Positions 20,737-31,277 of a stretch of DNA of 64,000 nt are shown here, piece by piece (position 1 is the first letter of the stretch; every line of letters begins with the position of its first letter). The stretch is from assembly GCA_965112735.1 (NCBI GenBank), contig OZ218957.1, forward strand, positions 2,170,001 through 2,234,000. The letters run 5' to 3'. The translations under genes and the position numbers were made by a program. The notes beneath the pieces are model-generated. The model saw nothing but the letters and a program-made list of their open reading frames with translations. It was not told the origin of the DNA and searched no databases. The DNA is from Phaeosaccion multiseriatum (taxonomy: Eukaryota > Ochrophyta, other classes).

Positions 20737-23700
20737 CTAGTGCTTGGTCAGGTCCATCTCCTCAATGGCCTGCCGCACAAGGCCGGTGACCTCGTTCAAG
20801 GACACCGGGTTGGCCGGCGCCCGACTCACATACTTGCGCCCCGCCCACCTCGCCAAGTTATTAAAGTGCTTCCTCCCTGAAGTGCCATCGATATGAAGCT
20901 CAATGAGCACCCCTCGATCCGCCATGAAGATGTTGTGAAACAGCCCCGCCCCGTGCGGGCCCACCATAACATCTGTGTTGATGGAGTGTTGGATTTGGTC
21001 GGAGAAGCTTAACAGGTTGTAATCCACAGGGTGGAACTCAACCTCGGCTCCGTTGGAGAAGGTCTCTCCAGCGAGCTTGGTGAGAGCCTTTACCACCTTT
21101 TTTTAAGGGGGGGAAGGGAGAGACGGAGGTGAGGGAGCCGAGAGAGGTGAGGGAGGAAGGGAGGGAGTGGTCAGAGACAGGCTGAGAGGAAGGAGCAGGA
21201 GCGGTATCATAGCACAAATCGACCAAGGGGGGGGGTTCAAGTAGAGGCAGCAAATCTGTACCCAACTATCAACCCTCCTCCTCCTCCTCCTCCTCCTCCT
21301 CCTCCTCCTCCTCCTCCTCCTCCTCCTCTTCCTCCTCCTCCTCCTCCTCCTCCTCCTCCTCCTCCTCCTCCTCCTCTTCCTCCTCTTCCTCCTCCTCCTC
21401 CTCCTCCTCCTCCTCCTCCTCCTCCTCCTGCTCCTCCTCCTCCTCCTGCTCCTCCTCCCAAAGCTCTGCGCACACACGCACACGCACGCACGCACGCACG
21501 CACCTCCGCGTCGTTCTTGACGACTCTCTGCAGGCTCCTCGTGCCCAAGTGCTGAAAGAAGTCGCAGGTGAAGAACGAATCCACCCCTGCCTTCTCGCTG
21601 CAGAAGCTCCGCTCAGGCCACTGCACGGAGGACTTGCGGCTCATCCACGTAATCACCACCTTCTTGCTTGGAGCTGCGGCGTATCTGCTCATCCATACAC
21701 ACACGCAAACAAAAAAAAACACGCACGCACGCACACACACACCAGACACACGGAGAATCGGATGGAACAAAACGTCAGAGGGACCTGGGATGGGCGTGGG
21801 AGTCACGGCTCTCCGCGAGCTCGAGCGGTGCAAGACAGTAATAAATAAAAAAGAAAAATAAATAGAAAGACGGCACGCACGCTGTGCCTCCCCTTTCCAT
21901 GTGCTCCTCTTGGTTTGCTTTGCTCTGCTTTAAGGACCCCCAGCCCCCCTTCTTTTTCTACCTCACACCATACTCCTTCGCACGACCAACTCTCTACCTC
22001 CCCACTCCTCTCACTCACCTAGAGTGGCTCTGTAGATCAAGCCCCCGAATGGTAAAGTCTGCGTAGGCCCTAACCAGCGCCGTTGAGAAGCACTTTGTCA
22101 CGAACCTTGCGAGGGTTGTGGGGGCTGCAGGACCGAAGATGCCCACGGCAACGTCCCTGTATGGTGTGGGGTGGGCGGTGTAAGGAGAGAGAGAGAGAGA
22201 GATAGAGAGAGAGGGAAAGAGAAGGAAAGGATAGATAGAGAGGAGAGAGACAGAGAGAGAGAGCGTTGCGATGCATCGATCAGGAACTAAACACGGGGTC
22301 AGTGTCAGTCAGTCAGTTCGGAGAAGTTAGAGAGAGAGATGGAGAGAGATGCCTCCTCCGCCTCCTCCCCCCCCTCCTTCTCCTTCTCTCCCCCATCCTC
22401 CTCCTTCTCTTCTCCACTGACCTGAAGCACACATTCTTCTTCCCATATTGTTTTGCAATGTCCCAGGCGAGCATAGGTGCGTGCTTCTGCCCATGGAACA
22501 CCCTGCTCCACATTGGCCTGACGGAGCGAAAGGACAGCGCATCAGAGCAGGGGCAAGGCGATGATGTTACAAGAGGCAGAGAGGATAGAAAGAGAGAGAC
22601 TGGTAGGGCATCACTCACTCATCCACGCACTCACTCACTCACCTACTCCCTCCCTCCCTCCCTTCCTCCCTCCCCTCCCTCCCTTCCCTTCCCTCCATCC
22701 CTCCCTCCCTCCTCCCTCCTCCCCTCCCTCCCTCCCTCCCTCCCTCCTTTCCTCCTCCCCTCCTTCCCTCCCGCCATCCCTCCCTCCCGCTCTCTCACTC
22801 ACCAGAAGGGCCCCTTGGGATACAGGTCGGTAATCATGACCTGCGTGTCCCTGCTGCTCCACCTCAACACCGCCATGGCGATAAAGGCGTTCACAAAGTC
22901 CTCAGAGTCGTGGAAGAAGTTGGCAAAGGTGTGTCTCTGCACGATGAGCGTCTTGTGCTCCACCCATTCATCGCACAGCAGCGCGTCCACAGGCTGAAAC
23001 GCATTGGTGGTCCAGTCGGCATTCCACCCTGAGCAAAGCCAGTTGTGAGTCGTGGGGGGCGGGGGGGAGGGGTGGCAGGGGTCAGGCCCGTTGTAGACTT
23101 CGTTACTTCCCCCCCTCTTCCTCTCTACCATCTTCCCTCCCTCTCTCCCTCCCTCCCTCCCTGCCTCCCTCCCTACATCCCCCCCTCCCTCCCTCCCTCC
23201 CTCCCTCCCTCCCTCCCTCCTTCCCTCTCTCCCTAACTCCCTTCCTCTCTCTCTCCCCCTCTCCCTCCCTCTCTCACTCCCTATCTCCCTCCCTCCCTGC
23301 CTGCCTCCATCCCTACGTCCCTCCCTACCTACCTCCCTCCATCTCTCCCTACCTACCTCCTTCCTTCCCTCCCTCTCTCCCTCTCTCCCTCCCTACGTCC
23401 CTCCCTCCCTCCCTCCCTCCCTCCCTCCCCTCCTCCCCTCCCCCCCCCTCACCACTCCCCCCTGCAGCTCTCACCTGGCATGAACTTGGTCTGCCACAAG
23501 CCGGGGTCGGCATCGCATGTCCCCTTCACCGTGCCCTTCTTGTGGTGGATGTACGCCTCATCCGCATGCTTGGTGTTTTTATACTTCTCCATCACACCCT
23601 TGATCACCCCTGTGTCGCTGAAGGCACCAAAGTTGATGGCGACATTCTTCATGTGGCACAAGTTATCCCCATTCCCCGCGTGATCGTCCTGCCGAGCTAG

Positions 23701-24455
23701 GTAGCACTCTATGGAGGAGGAGGGGGACGCCTCACCTCCTCCAGCCTGCTGCTGCTTGGGCTTGCAGTACTGCTTTCCTTGCGCTCTCCACTTGTCGATG
23801 AGGCCGTTGCCAAAGCTATGGTCACACACCGCGGTGCTGTAGCTGCTCATGAGCTCACTGACAGCCTGTCCTCGAAACTCTGCCTCCCCCAGCTCGAGTA
23901 TCCGGTGCAGAGGGGCACTCACTCGGCTGCTGCTAAGCTCGTGGCCCTCAGGCGCTTTGTCTTTCTTCTCTATCAAGTCATCTACGCTCCTCTGCTGCTC
24001 CCCTCTCTCTCCTTGCCCCCTCTCCTCTTGTAGCTCCAAGGACTCTGCTATCACCGCCTCCTTCTCTTTGATAGCCTTCTCTACTTCTATTAGCGACTCC
24101 TCCTGCTGACGATTGAGAGCGTTTAGCTCACTGATTCTCTCCTCCAACTTCTTTCTGTGGGGCGTACGAGTTGGAGGAGCGAGGGGCAGACATGGTTGTG
24201 TTGCAGCGCTGAGTCACGCACGGTCAGGGTAAAAAACTCATTTCCCTACCTTAGCTCGAACGAAGTCCCACCAGTTGTTCCAACTCCTCGCTCTTCTTCC
24301 TCCTGATGAAGATGCAAGTGCAGCTGAGAAAGCAACAGCGCGCCGCCCACCATACCAACCAGCAGAGTGGTCCATGGCACCCCCCTCCCTGAGGACTGCT
24401 GGTCCTGATAGGGCCTGTGCCGCCTTCTGGACGAGCCCTTCCCCTTCAGTTTCAT
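20737..24455 (-). CDS. GT61-like (DUF563) glycosyltransferase, type II membrane protein
   Basis: Seven exons: 24455-24250, 24154-23475, 23028-22803, 22517-22422, 22156-22019, 21684-21504, 21096-20737. All introns are GT-AG and the frames add up to 628 residues. The N-terminus is a short basic tail, one membrane segment (TLLVGMVGGALLLSQL) and a coiled-coil stem (KKLEERISELNALNRQQEE…). This is the usual Golgi signal-anchor layout. The C-terminal exons carry the family signature DVMVGPHGAGLFHNIFMADR followed by VLIELHI. Related enzymes add pentoses or GlcNAc to glycans; the donor is not predictable here. The introns hold large CTCC and CTC repeat tracts. The start at 24455 puts the membrane segment close to the N-terminus. 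Confidence 0.87.
21272..21458. repeat. (CTC)n microsatellite in an intron of the GT61-like gene
   Basis: About 185 bp of nearly pure CTC triplets with occasional CTT or CTG. It lies inside the intron 21503-21097 and creates poly-Glu and poly-Gly phantom frames. Confidence 0.95.
22640..22790. repeat. (CTCC)n tract in an intron of the GT61-like gene
   Basis: Imperfect CCTCC/CTCC repeats between exons ending at 22803 and starting at 22517. Confidence 0.85.
23120..23455. repeat. Long (CTCC)n tract in an intron of the GT61-like gene
   Basis: About 330 bp of CTCC repeats interrupted by CTAC, CTGC and CATC variants, between exons ending at 23475 and starting at 23028. Confidence 0.9.
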
Positions 24456-26176
24456 TGTGTGGGTTATGCCTCCGTGGTGGGGAGAGGCCGAGGCAGAGTT
24501 GGGAGTTTGTGCTCCCCGAGAAGGAGAGGCGGCTCAAGATTTCATCCCTTGCTATCGAGAGACCCCTTCCCACAAGCTACACTCGCATCCACCACAGGGA
24601 TTTGCAGACATATAGAGCCTCAAGTTTTCTGTTCCCACGTCCAACGAGTCAAGATACGATAGAGAAGAGGAGGGACAGAGCGCAAGCCCCAACGGATCGC
24701 CTCATGACATAATTCTCCTTAGTAAGGCTTTCCTACCGCAAGAACTCAAGAGAGAGAAACTGTGGAAACTTTTATGAGAAACGCGGGCGAAGAAGCGCTC
24801 TCCTTCACCCGCAGACGGTGAGGTGGCACCTACCGCGGATGGGAAGGTGGCCATCGGCAGCCGAGGGAGGGAAATAGGGCGAAAGAAGGGGGATGTATCA
24901 ACGCGCCAGCATCGTATAAGTATTCTATTCTCAGTATTGGGTAGTGGGGGGGGGGTGGTTGAGCCCATGACGCTTTTCGTCGTTCTTAAGGGAGCGAGCG
25001 AACCCGAATCCCAGCATGACACGAGGAGGGAAGTCGCCCGTCGCAGGCGTGATTTTGACTTCCACGTGCAATCTTCCCTATCTTCCTTGCACTGCTTGAT
25101 CGAGAGACAACGGAAGAAAGGCTGCACTGCGCACCTGGTACGGCATACAGCCAACACGCCGACGGTAGCATAAGTACTCTGCCATACGGTACAACACTTA
25201 ACACTTCGCTTCACGTGTCTCCCTTCTCCTTCCTCCTCGAAGCTGTTACAATCACGCCCTGCCCCACTCATCCTGACTTACTGCGGTTGCTATTAAAGGC
25301 TCTAGTCTCAGGCGATCCCACCGAACAACCATCACTTCTTCCCGAATGATCCGAAAAGCCAGCTCTGTTGCCTGGCCTCCTCAAACACTCTCGCTCGCTC
25401 CTCCCTTGTCTTTTCGAAAATCGCGGTCTTGCACTCCTTATACATGGCGAAGAACTCCTATTCGCCGTGTGATAAGGGAGGGAAGGCGGCAGCAAGGAGT
25501 GAAGGACAGACGAGTCACGTCAGAGTCGACCACTTTTCGTGACACACCGCGATCCCCCTTTCTCGGAAGAAGGTGTACAGTGCAGTCTAAGCGGCAGCAC
25601 AGCACAAAGACGAGCGGACAACGGCAACTAGCACAAGAGGAGGGGAGCTGTGTAGGCAACCAAGGTAGAACGGGGATGCTATACTCGTTACCGCACCTTG
25701 CACTTGCTCTGGCTGTCCTCCATGTGATCTGTGCAGCACTGTAAGCTCTTGGCGGCCTCTCTCTCGCAAGGCTTCGAGCGTTTCGGGGCTACCGGCATGA
25801 TTAATTTCTCCCCACTGCCCCTTCAAGATCAAATGTTCCGTCTGCCCTTGCCGCTGTAATAATAATACAGCTGTGTCCCAGCAACTGGACGACACGGGGA
25901 TGGCCGTGGGGGGGGGGGAATGTGTTGGGGGGGGACTTTTTACAAACGAGAGGAAACCCTTCTCTCCAACAACACACACGCCTGGGCACTCAAAGCGAGG
26001 AGGGACAAGGAGAGAGGTATAGCTGGAGCAAGAGGGTGGAGAATGGGGATCGAATGGGCCCATAAAGATGGAGGTGTAGTCGCCAACAAGGAAATTGGAT
26101 AACCAACTCTTCCACATTCCCTTTCTCTTCCTTTTTTGTTTTTTATTTGTCCAACTTTCACAGTAGGTGCAAGGCG
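24456..26176. other. 1.7-kb divergent intergenic region
   Basis: Separates the starts of two divergent genes. A 189-residue frame on the minus strand (25271-24702) shows no recognisable domain and no supporting splice context. A G-run lies near 25909-25935. Base composition is less GC-rich than in the flanking genes. I see no RNA gene or mobile element. Confidence 0.5.
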
Positions 26177-27569
26177 ATGAGCGGAGACATTGAGGAGCTT
26201 CTTACAAGCCTCCGAGGGCTGGAAAGTCTTTCGTCCCTGGTAAGCTTTGTCACAGTGTCCGAGTCTGTTGGAGCCACCGCTCAATGCCCCCTCATTTCCT
26301 TCTCTCTCTGCCCCTCCCCTCCCTCTCCCCCTTCCCTTGCAGACCGCCTCAGACCTCCAGGCCCAACTCCGCTGGCCCACCAAGCAGCGCATCTTCCTGT
26401 CCCTCTTCACTGAGCTCCGCAGCTGCTATGAGGCAGCGGAAGGGCTGGGACAGCTCTGCAGCGAGCGGGCTCGAGAACGCGCCTCGGAGAAGAGAAAGCA
26501 GGCTCTCCCAGACGAGAGCAGGGAGAACGAAGACAGCTTCCGGAAGGCCTACCTGGGCATTGTCGCACGCCAAATGGAGACCCTCGGGTAAGACCTGTTC
26601 ATCCATGCGCCCAGTTGGGGGCTTTGCTGTCTTGCAACTACTACAGGGGGACCCCAAGAGGATCCATCTTTCAGGACCAGACGAGCCCCAACATCTGAGG
26701 AATCAACCTTTCCCTTCACTGACACAATCGCCTAACCTCTTCAGGGCCAACCGTGCGCTGACCTCTTCCAAGAAGCTATCGACGGACAGTGCCCTGTGCG
26801 TGAAGGCCTTTGTCTTCCTCTGCTCGAGGCTGAAGAGCTCAGCTGCCGTTCGTCGGTCCAGCAGAGACAGGCTGGGAGGCGGGGCGGCTCCAGGACTTGC
26901 AACAGGAGTATCAGGTGGAGGAGGAGGAGGAGGAGGAGGAGGAGGAGGAGGAGAGGCTGGAGCTGATGCTCATGGTGCTTCTGCGAGCAGTCGCGCCTTT
27001 AGGCCAGCAGCAGCAGGTGCAGTAGAGAGTGCAGATACAAAGGCCACTCAGCCTCCAGCCAGCAGGAGGGGAGGGGGAAGAGGAGACCCTTCCTTGTCCT
27101 CGAAAATCTCTCCGCAGCCGGCACGGCGGCCCTCTCCTCACCACATAAACGAACAGCGGGAGGGTCAAGCAGAGGATTCTCCTTTCCCTCTTGAGAAGCA
27201 GCCCCCGAGGAGCAGGCGCTCTTCGTCGTCTAAGCCAACTGGGATGCAGCCTGAGATGCAATTCGATGACCTCGACTTTTTTAGTGAGAGCCGCATCCAC
27301 CAGACACCCTCAGAGAGGAGAGAGAGTACTGCCGGCATCACCTTACAGGGGAGTGAGAGGGACATGGGTGGGGCTGAGCGGAGGAAGGGGGGGACGAGGG
27401 CTTCGGGTGCTGCCGCTGCGGGATGTGGAGGGGGCAGTGGGGTGGAAGTTTGGTCAGACTGGCGGCCTAGCAGTGGCGACGGCAGTGGTATGGCTACCAA
27501 TGGCGATATCCCCAATGGGCTGAAGCCATTTAGAACGAGCGGGGGCAAAAAGAGGAGCAGTAGTAGTGC

Positions 27570-27601
<32 letters not shown>

Positions 27602-28882
27602 AGTTGAGCCGAGATACAGGGGACAACGTGCGCAAGACCGGAGCCGGCGGCACAGATGAGGGGGAGGGGGTGGTGAGGATGAGCATGGCCGCACTGAGGG
27701 CCGAAAACGAGAGTCTTCGGCAGAGAAACGCGGAGCTCCGGCAGGGGCTCCGAGCCGTCGTGGAAGAAGGGACTCGAGGGGCAGGCAGCAGAGTTGACCT
27801 GCCAACGACGACGCACAAGGAAAAGAGGTGCCGTCTTTGTCGCCAGTCCAGGCTTCTCCTGGCTCAGAACGCACAACTCCGGCGGCAAGTTGGGCTGCAG
27901 TGGACGGCAGTGGACGCGAGCTCGGCGGTGACGAGGGAGGTGAAGGGGGTGCTGGAGAGTGCGCGTGACACGTTTGCAGAGGTGGTGGGGCTGTGCCGTC
28001 GCGATGGGGGGCAGCAGAGAGCAGTGTCGGCAGGAGCAGCAGCAGGCGCAGTTGGCGAAACAGTTGCTGGAGCAGTTGGTGATACCACAGGGCGGCGAGC
28101 TGGGGACCCAGTGTCCTCCTCTCTGCTTCCCACCTGGGAGCAGCTGCTGGGAAAGGTGGACAAGCTTCAGAGCCAGATCGGGTGGGTAGAGAGGCAGGCC
28201 GGGAGGGCTGCCGCAGGGAGGCTCCACATTGTGCCTTTCGAGCGAGACGGACCCGGAGAGGACGGTCACACAGGGGGCGACTTTTGGACCAAGCAGCGTA
28301 GCGTTGGGACATGTGAGGAGGAGGCGGCTGAGGAGAAGGCGGCGGCACGGAAGAGAAGAATGCCCTGCTCGCTACGGATGCGGTGCTTTGACGAGACGCA
28401 CTGGCGGAGGCACGGGAAAGACCAGCATGGCACTGCGCACCAGGACGTGGGGTTGGTGCCTGTCGAAGGAGATGAGTCTGTTGTTGACGTTGTCGGCGAA
28501 ACAGAGGCCGAGGGAGGGTGGGGAGGAGCAGGGAGAACGGCAGGGGGGGGCAGGGGTAGCTGCAGCAGCGGAGAGAGCCGCTCACGCGGGCTTGGTGGTG
28601 CTAGTGCTGCTGTCGGATTACAGCGCTTCTATCACCTGAACCCTTCTGCGGTTGGGCTGTTGGAGGAGCGTGTGAGGGCGGCGCTGTGGGCCACAGAAGA
28701 GGTCGTGCGTGCCATTGACGCAGGGGGGGGCGGGTTGATAGCGGGGGGAGAAGGAGAGGGAGAGGGAGAGGGAGAGGGAGAGAAAGAGAGGGAGGGAGAA
28801 GGAGAGGGAGATGAGGAGGGAGACGTAGGAGGAGAAGTCGGCGGGGGTGCCGTATCTCCGAATGAGAAGCCGAAGAATGGTA

Positions 28883-28927
<45 letters not shown>

Positions 28928-29463
28928 CCAGCAGGGAGGATAGCCCTGGTAGTGGTAGGTCCACTCGCAGAGGGGAGGAAAGAGGAGGCACGGCAAGGGA
29001 CCCAACAAGAGACCCAACCAGCGCAACAGGAGCAAGAGCAAGGTACAGGACAAGGCCAAGAGCCCCCCCCGCCGTGCGAGCCAAGGTACTCCGGTTGAAG
29101 AGCTGTCTGGGGCACCTCCTGGAGGCGGCGGGGGTGTTCGGAGTGGCGTGTGGGGCCGGTGCGAGTGGGCCGGGGGGCGCGGACTTGGAGGAGGCGGCCA
29201 TGCTGCAACTGGCGACGGCCGTGCAGGTAAGGTTGTAAGATGGCGTGCTGGGGAGGGGCAAGGGGAAGTGGGAGTGGGAGTCGCTTGTGCTGTGCTGCGC
29301 TGTTCCTGTGCTGGCTTGTGTTGTGCTTGCCCTTGGTGTATTGATTGGTTTCGTTGCTCTGCTGTTGCTGCGGATCGTCGTGGTGCTGCTGTGTGTGTAT
29401 GCGCATCGCCGTGACCCTGGCCTTGACCCTGACCCTGACCATGACGCTTGACCCGGACCCTGG

Positions 29464-29521
<58 letters not shown>

Positions 29522-29946
29522 TTGTGTGTGTGTATGTGTCTGCGCGCGCGTGTGTGTGTTTGCGTGTATGCGTGTGTGTGTGTGTGTGTGTGTGTGCGTG
29601 CGTGCATGTGTTTGCGTGTGTACTGATTCGTGCCAGGTCAAGGGCGGCCCCTCGGGCGAGAGTGCCGCGCTGCTCCGAGCCCTCGTCCATAGAGCGGCTC
29701 AGGCGCGCTGCAGCAGAGACGCGAGAATGGCCGTGCTGCAGAGGGAGGTGAGCCGCTGGAGACACGTGACGGCGCGACGCAGAGAGCTGGTGAAGCTGCT
29801 GGAGAGCGGCCTGCGAAGGGGGTGGGAGAGGCTGGCGGAGCATGCGGAGGAGGGTATGGGTGGGCCTGTCTGTGAGGTACTGGCCGCTTATGAGCAAGTC
29901 AAGGCAAGTACTGGGCAAGTATGTGATGGTGTGTAGAGTGTGTGTG

Positions 29947-29984
<38 letters not shown>

Positions 29985-30461
29985 TGGGTGTGGGTGTGTA
30001 TGTTGGTGTGGTTGTGGGGGTGTGGGTTTGGGTGTGGATGTGGATGTGCGTTTGCGTGTGACGTGTGTGTGCGTGTTATTTCCGTACGATACAGACGGCC
30101 CGACCTCATCTACGCTGCCCTCCGTCTTCCCCCGATACGCCTTGTCCTGTACTACACACACACCCATTCAACAACTCTAACCCGTGCCACCCCCTTCTCC
30201 CCTCCCCTCCCGCCGTCGCATCTCCCTCTGCTCCTTCCCCCGCGTGTCTCTTCTCCCCCCTGGTGTCAGGACTCTCCGCTGGCCTCCACCCTCGGGAAGG
30301 GCGCCGCCGGAGTAGAAGTAGCACACCTGCTGGGCACCCTGGGGGCGTACGAGGGGCAGCTGAGAAGAGCGGTGGGGGAGAGCGCTCGCCTCGGGGCGGA
30401 TTCACGGGACCGGGCGGCGCGTCTTTGTGCGGAGTGGGACTTGGAGTGTCGCGCCGACTGA
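26177..30461 (+). CDS. Large coiled-coil, low-complexity protein of unknown function
   Basis: Five exons: 26177-26239, 26343-26587, 26745-29226, 29637-29903, 30270-30461; 1,082 residues. The first three splice joins keep frame with GT-AG borders. The fourth donor is AAG|GCAAGT, a typical GC-AG intron. The N-terminal 130 residues look helical and conserved-like ([38 protein letters not shown]). The large middle exon has Gly, Ser and acidic/basic runs plus a coiled coil ([20 protein letters not shown]) and a CRLCRQSR segment. The C-terminus is again helical ([37 protein letters not shown]). I do not recognise the family. The long GGAGAA and AGC tracts in the exon may be length-variable. Overall architecture suggests a scaffold or cytoskeletal protein, but that is a guess. 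Confidence 0.72.
28745..28935. repeat. In-frame GGAGAA and AGC repeats in exon 3
   Basis: A GGAGAGGGAGAA-type tract (28745-28840), encoding Gly/Glu, is followed by an AGC tract (28885-28930) encoding poly-Ser. Both are inside the long exon of the coiled-coil gene. Confidence 0.85.
29460..29615. repeat. (TG)n microsatellite in intron
   Basis: A nearly pure TG tract at 29463-29518 and a degenerate TG/CG continuation to 29615, in the intron 29227-29636. A second TG tract fills 29936-30070 in the next intron. Confidence 0.95.
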
Positions 30462-31277
30462 CCGATTGACTGACTGACTGACTGACTGACTGACTGACTG
30501 ACTGACCGACCGACTGATACTGATGACTGACTGCATTTACCAAGTCACAGACTGAGGGTGGACTGCGTCTGTCTCTCTGGGCTTGTAGTTGTTGTTGTCG
30601 TTGACGCTAGCCTTTCAGAGATGCTCCCTCTACACAGTGATATGCCCCATGGCCTCCTGGTGCCAACAAAAATACGAAAAAAGAGTCTTTTGAATTGTGT
30701 TTTATTATATTCCCCCCTCTTGAAACAAAAAGATGTGTTCTGTGAACACGGTCTGTCTTACCAGCCGCACTTACGGCAAAAACACTCCATCCCTACTGTT
30801 CCCACTCTGTCCCTCACCCCCCCCCCCCCCCCCACTGTCTTGCGAAGAGCGCAAGATCACTTCCTACCTTCCAAGCTGCTCTGATGCTCGAGCGCCACTA
30901 AACGCGCAGAGGATAATACATACCCCCCCCCCCCCCTTCTTGCCACCACAAACGCCCAGGGTGTACTCGTTACCCTCCCCTCTCCTCTGGTCCGAAGCCA
31001 AGAGGGCACAGGCTACCCTCTCCTCTTTGTCGCATGCGGCGCTTGCTTTGCTTCCCCTTCGCTGAGTCGCGCTCCCTTCTTGTACACATGTTTCCGTGTC
31101 CGCATGTCCGCACGTACGCACTTTGTTATGTGTGAGTGGTGTGCCCGCCAACCAATCCCTCGATCCACATGCACCCACCCACCCCACCCCACCCCACCCA
31201 CAAACTCAGAGCACCCTGCTACCTATACGTACTATGACATAATACCACCAAAGGGTCCCTTCTCATCACCACGTGGC
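30462..31277. other. Convergent intergenic region
   Basis: Lies between the 3' ends of the coiled-coil gene and the secreted-protein gene. It starts with a (GACT)n tract of about 45 bp (30462-30510) directly after the stop codon, and has C-runs near 30820 and 30925. No gene is supported. Confidence 0.6.

Noticed and set aside
21237-21500. Poly-Glu, poly-Gly and poly-Arg open frames across the CTC tract
   Set aside because: Products of a pure triplet repeat that falls between two well-supported exons of the GT61-like gene.
24702-25271. 189-residue minus-strand frame in the 24.5-26.2 kb gap
   Set aside because: No domain, signal peptide or splice context; composition is not gene-like.
28601-30167. 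Long minus-strand frames opposite the coiled-coil gene, rich in His/Thr
   Set aside because: Generated by TG/AC dinucleotide repeats and by the antisense of coding exons.
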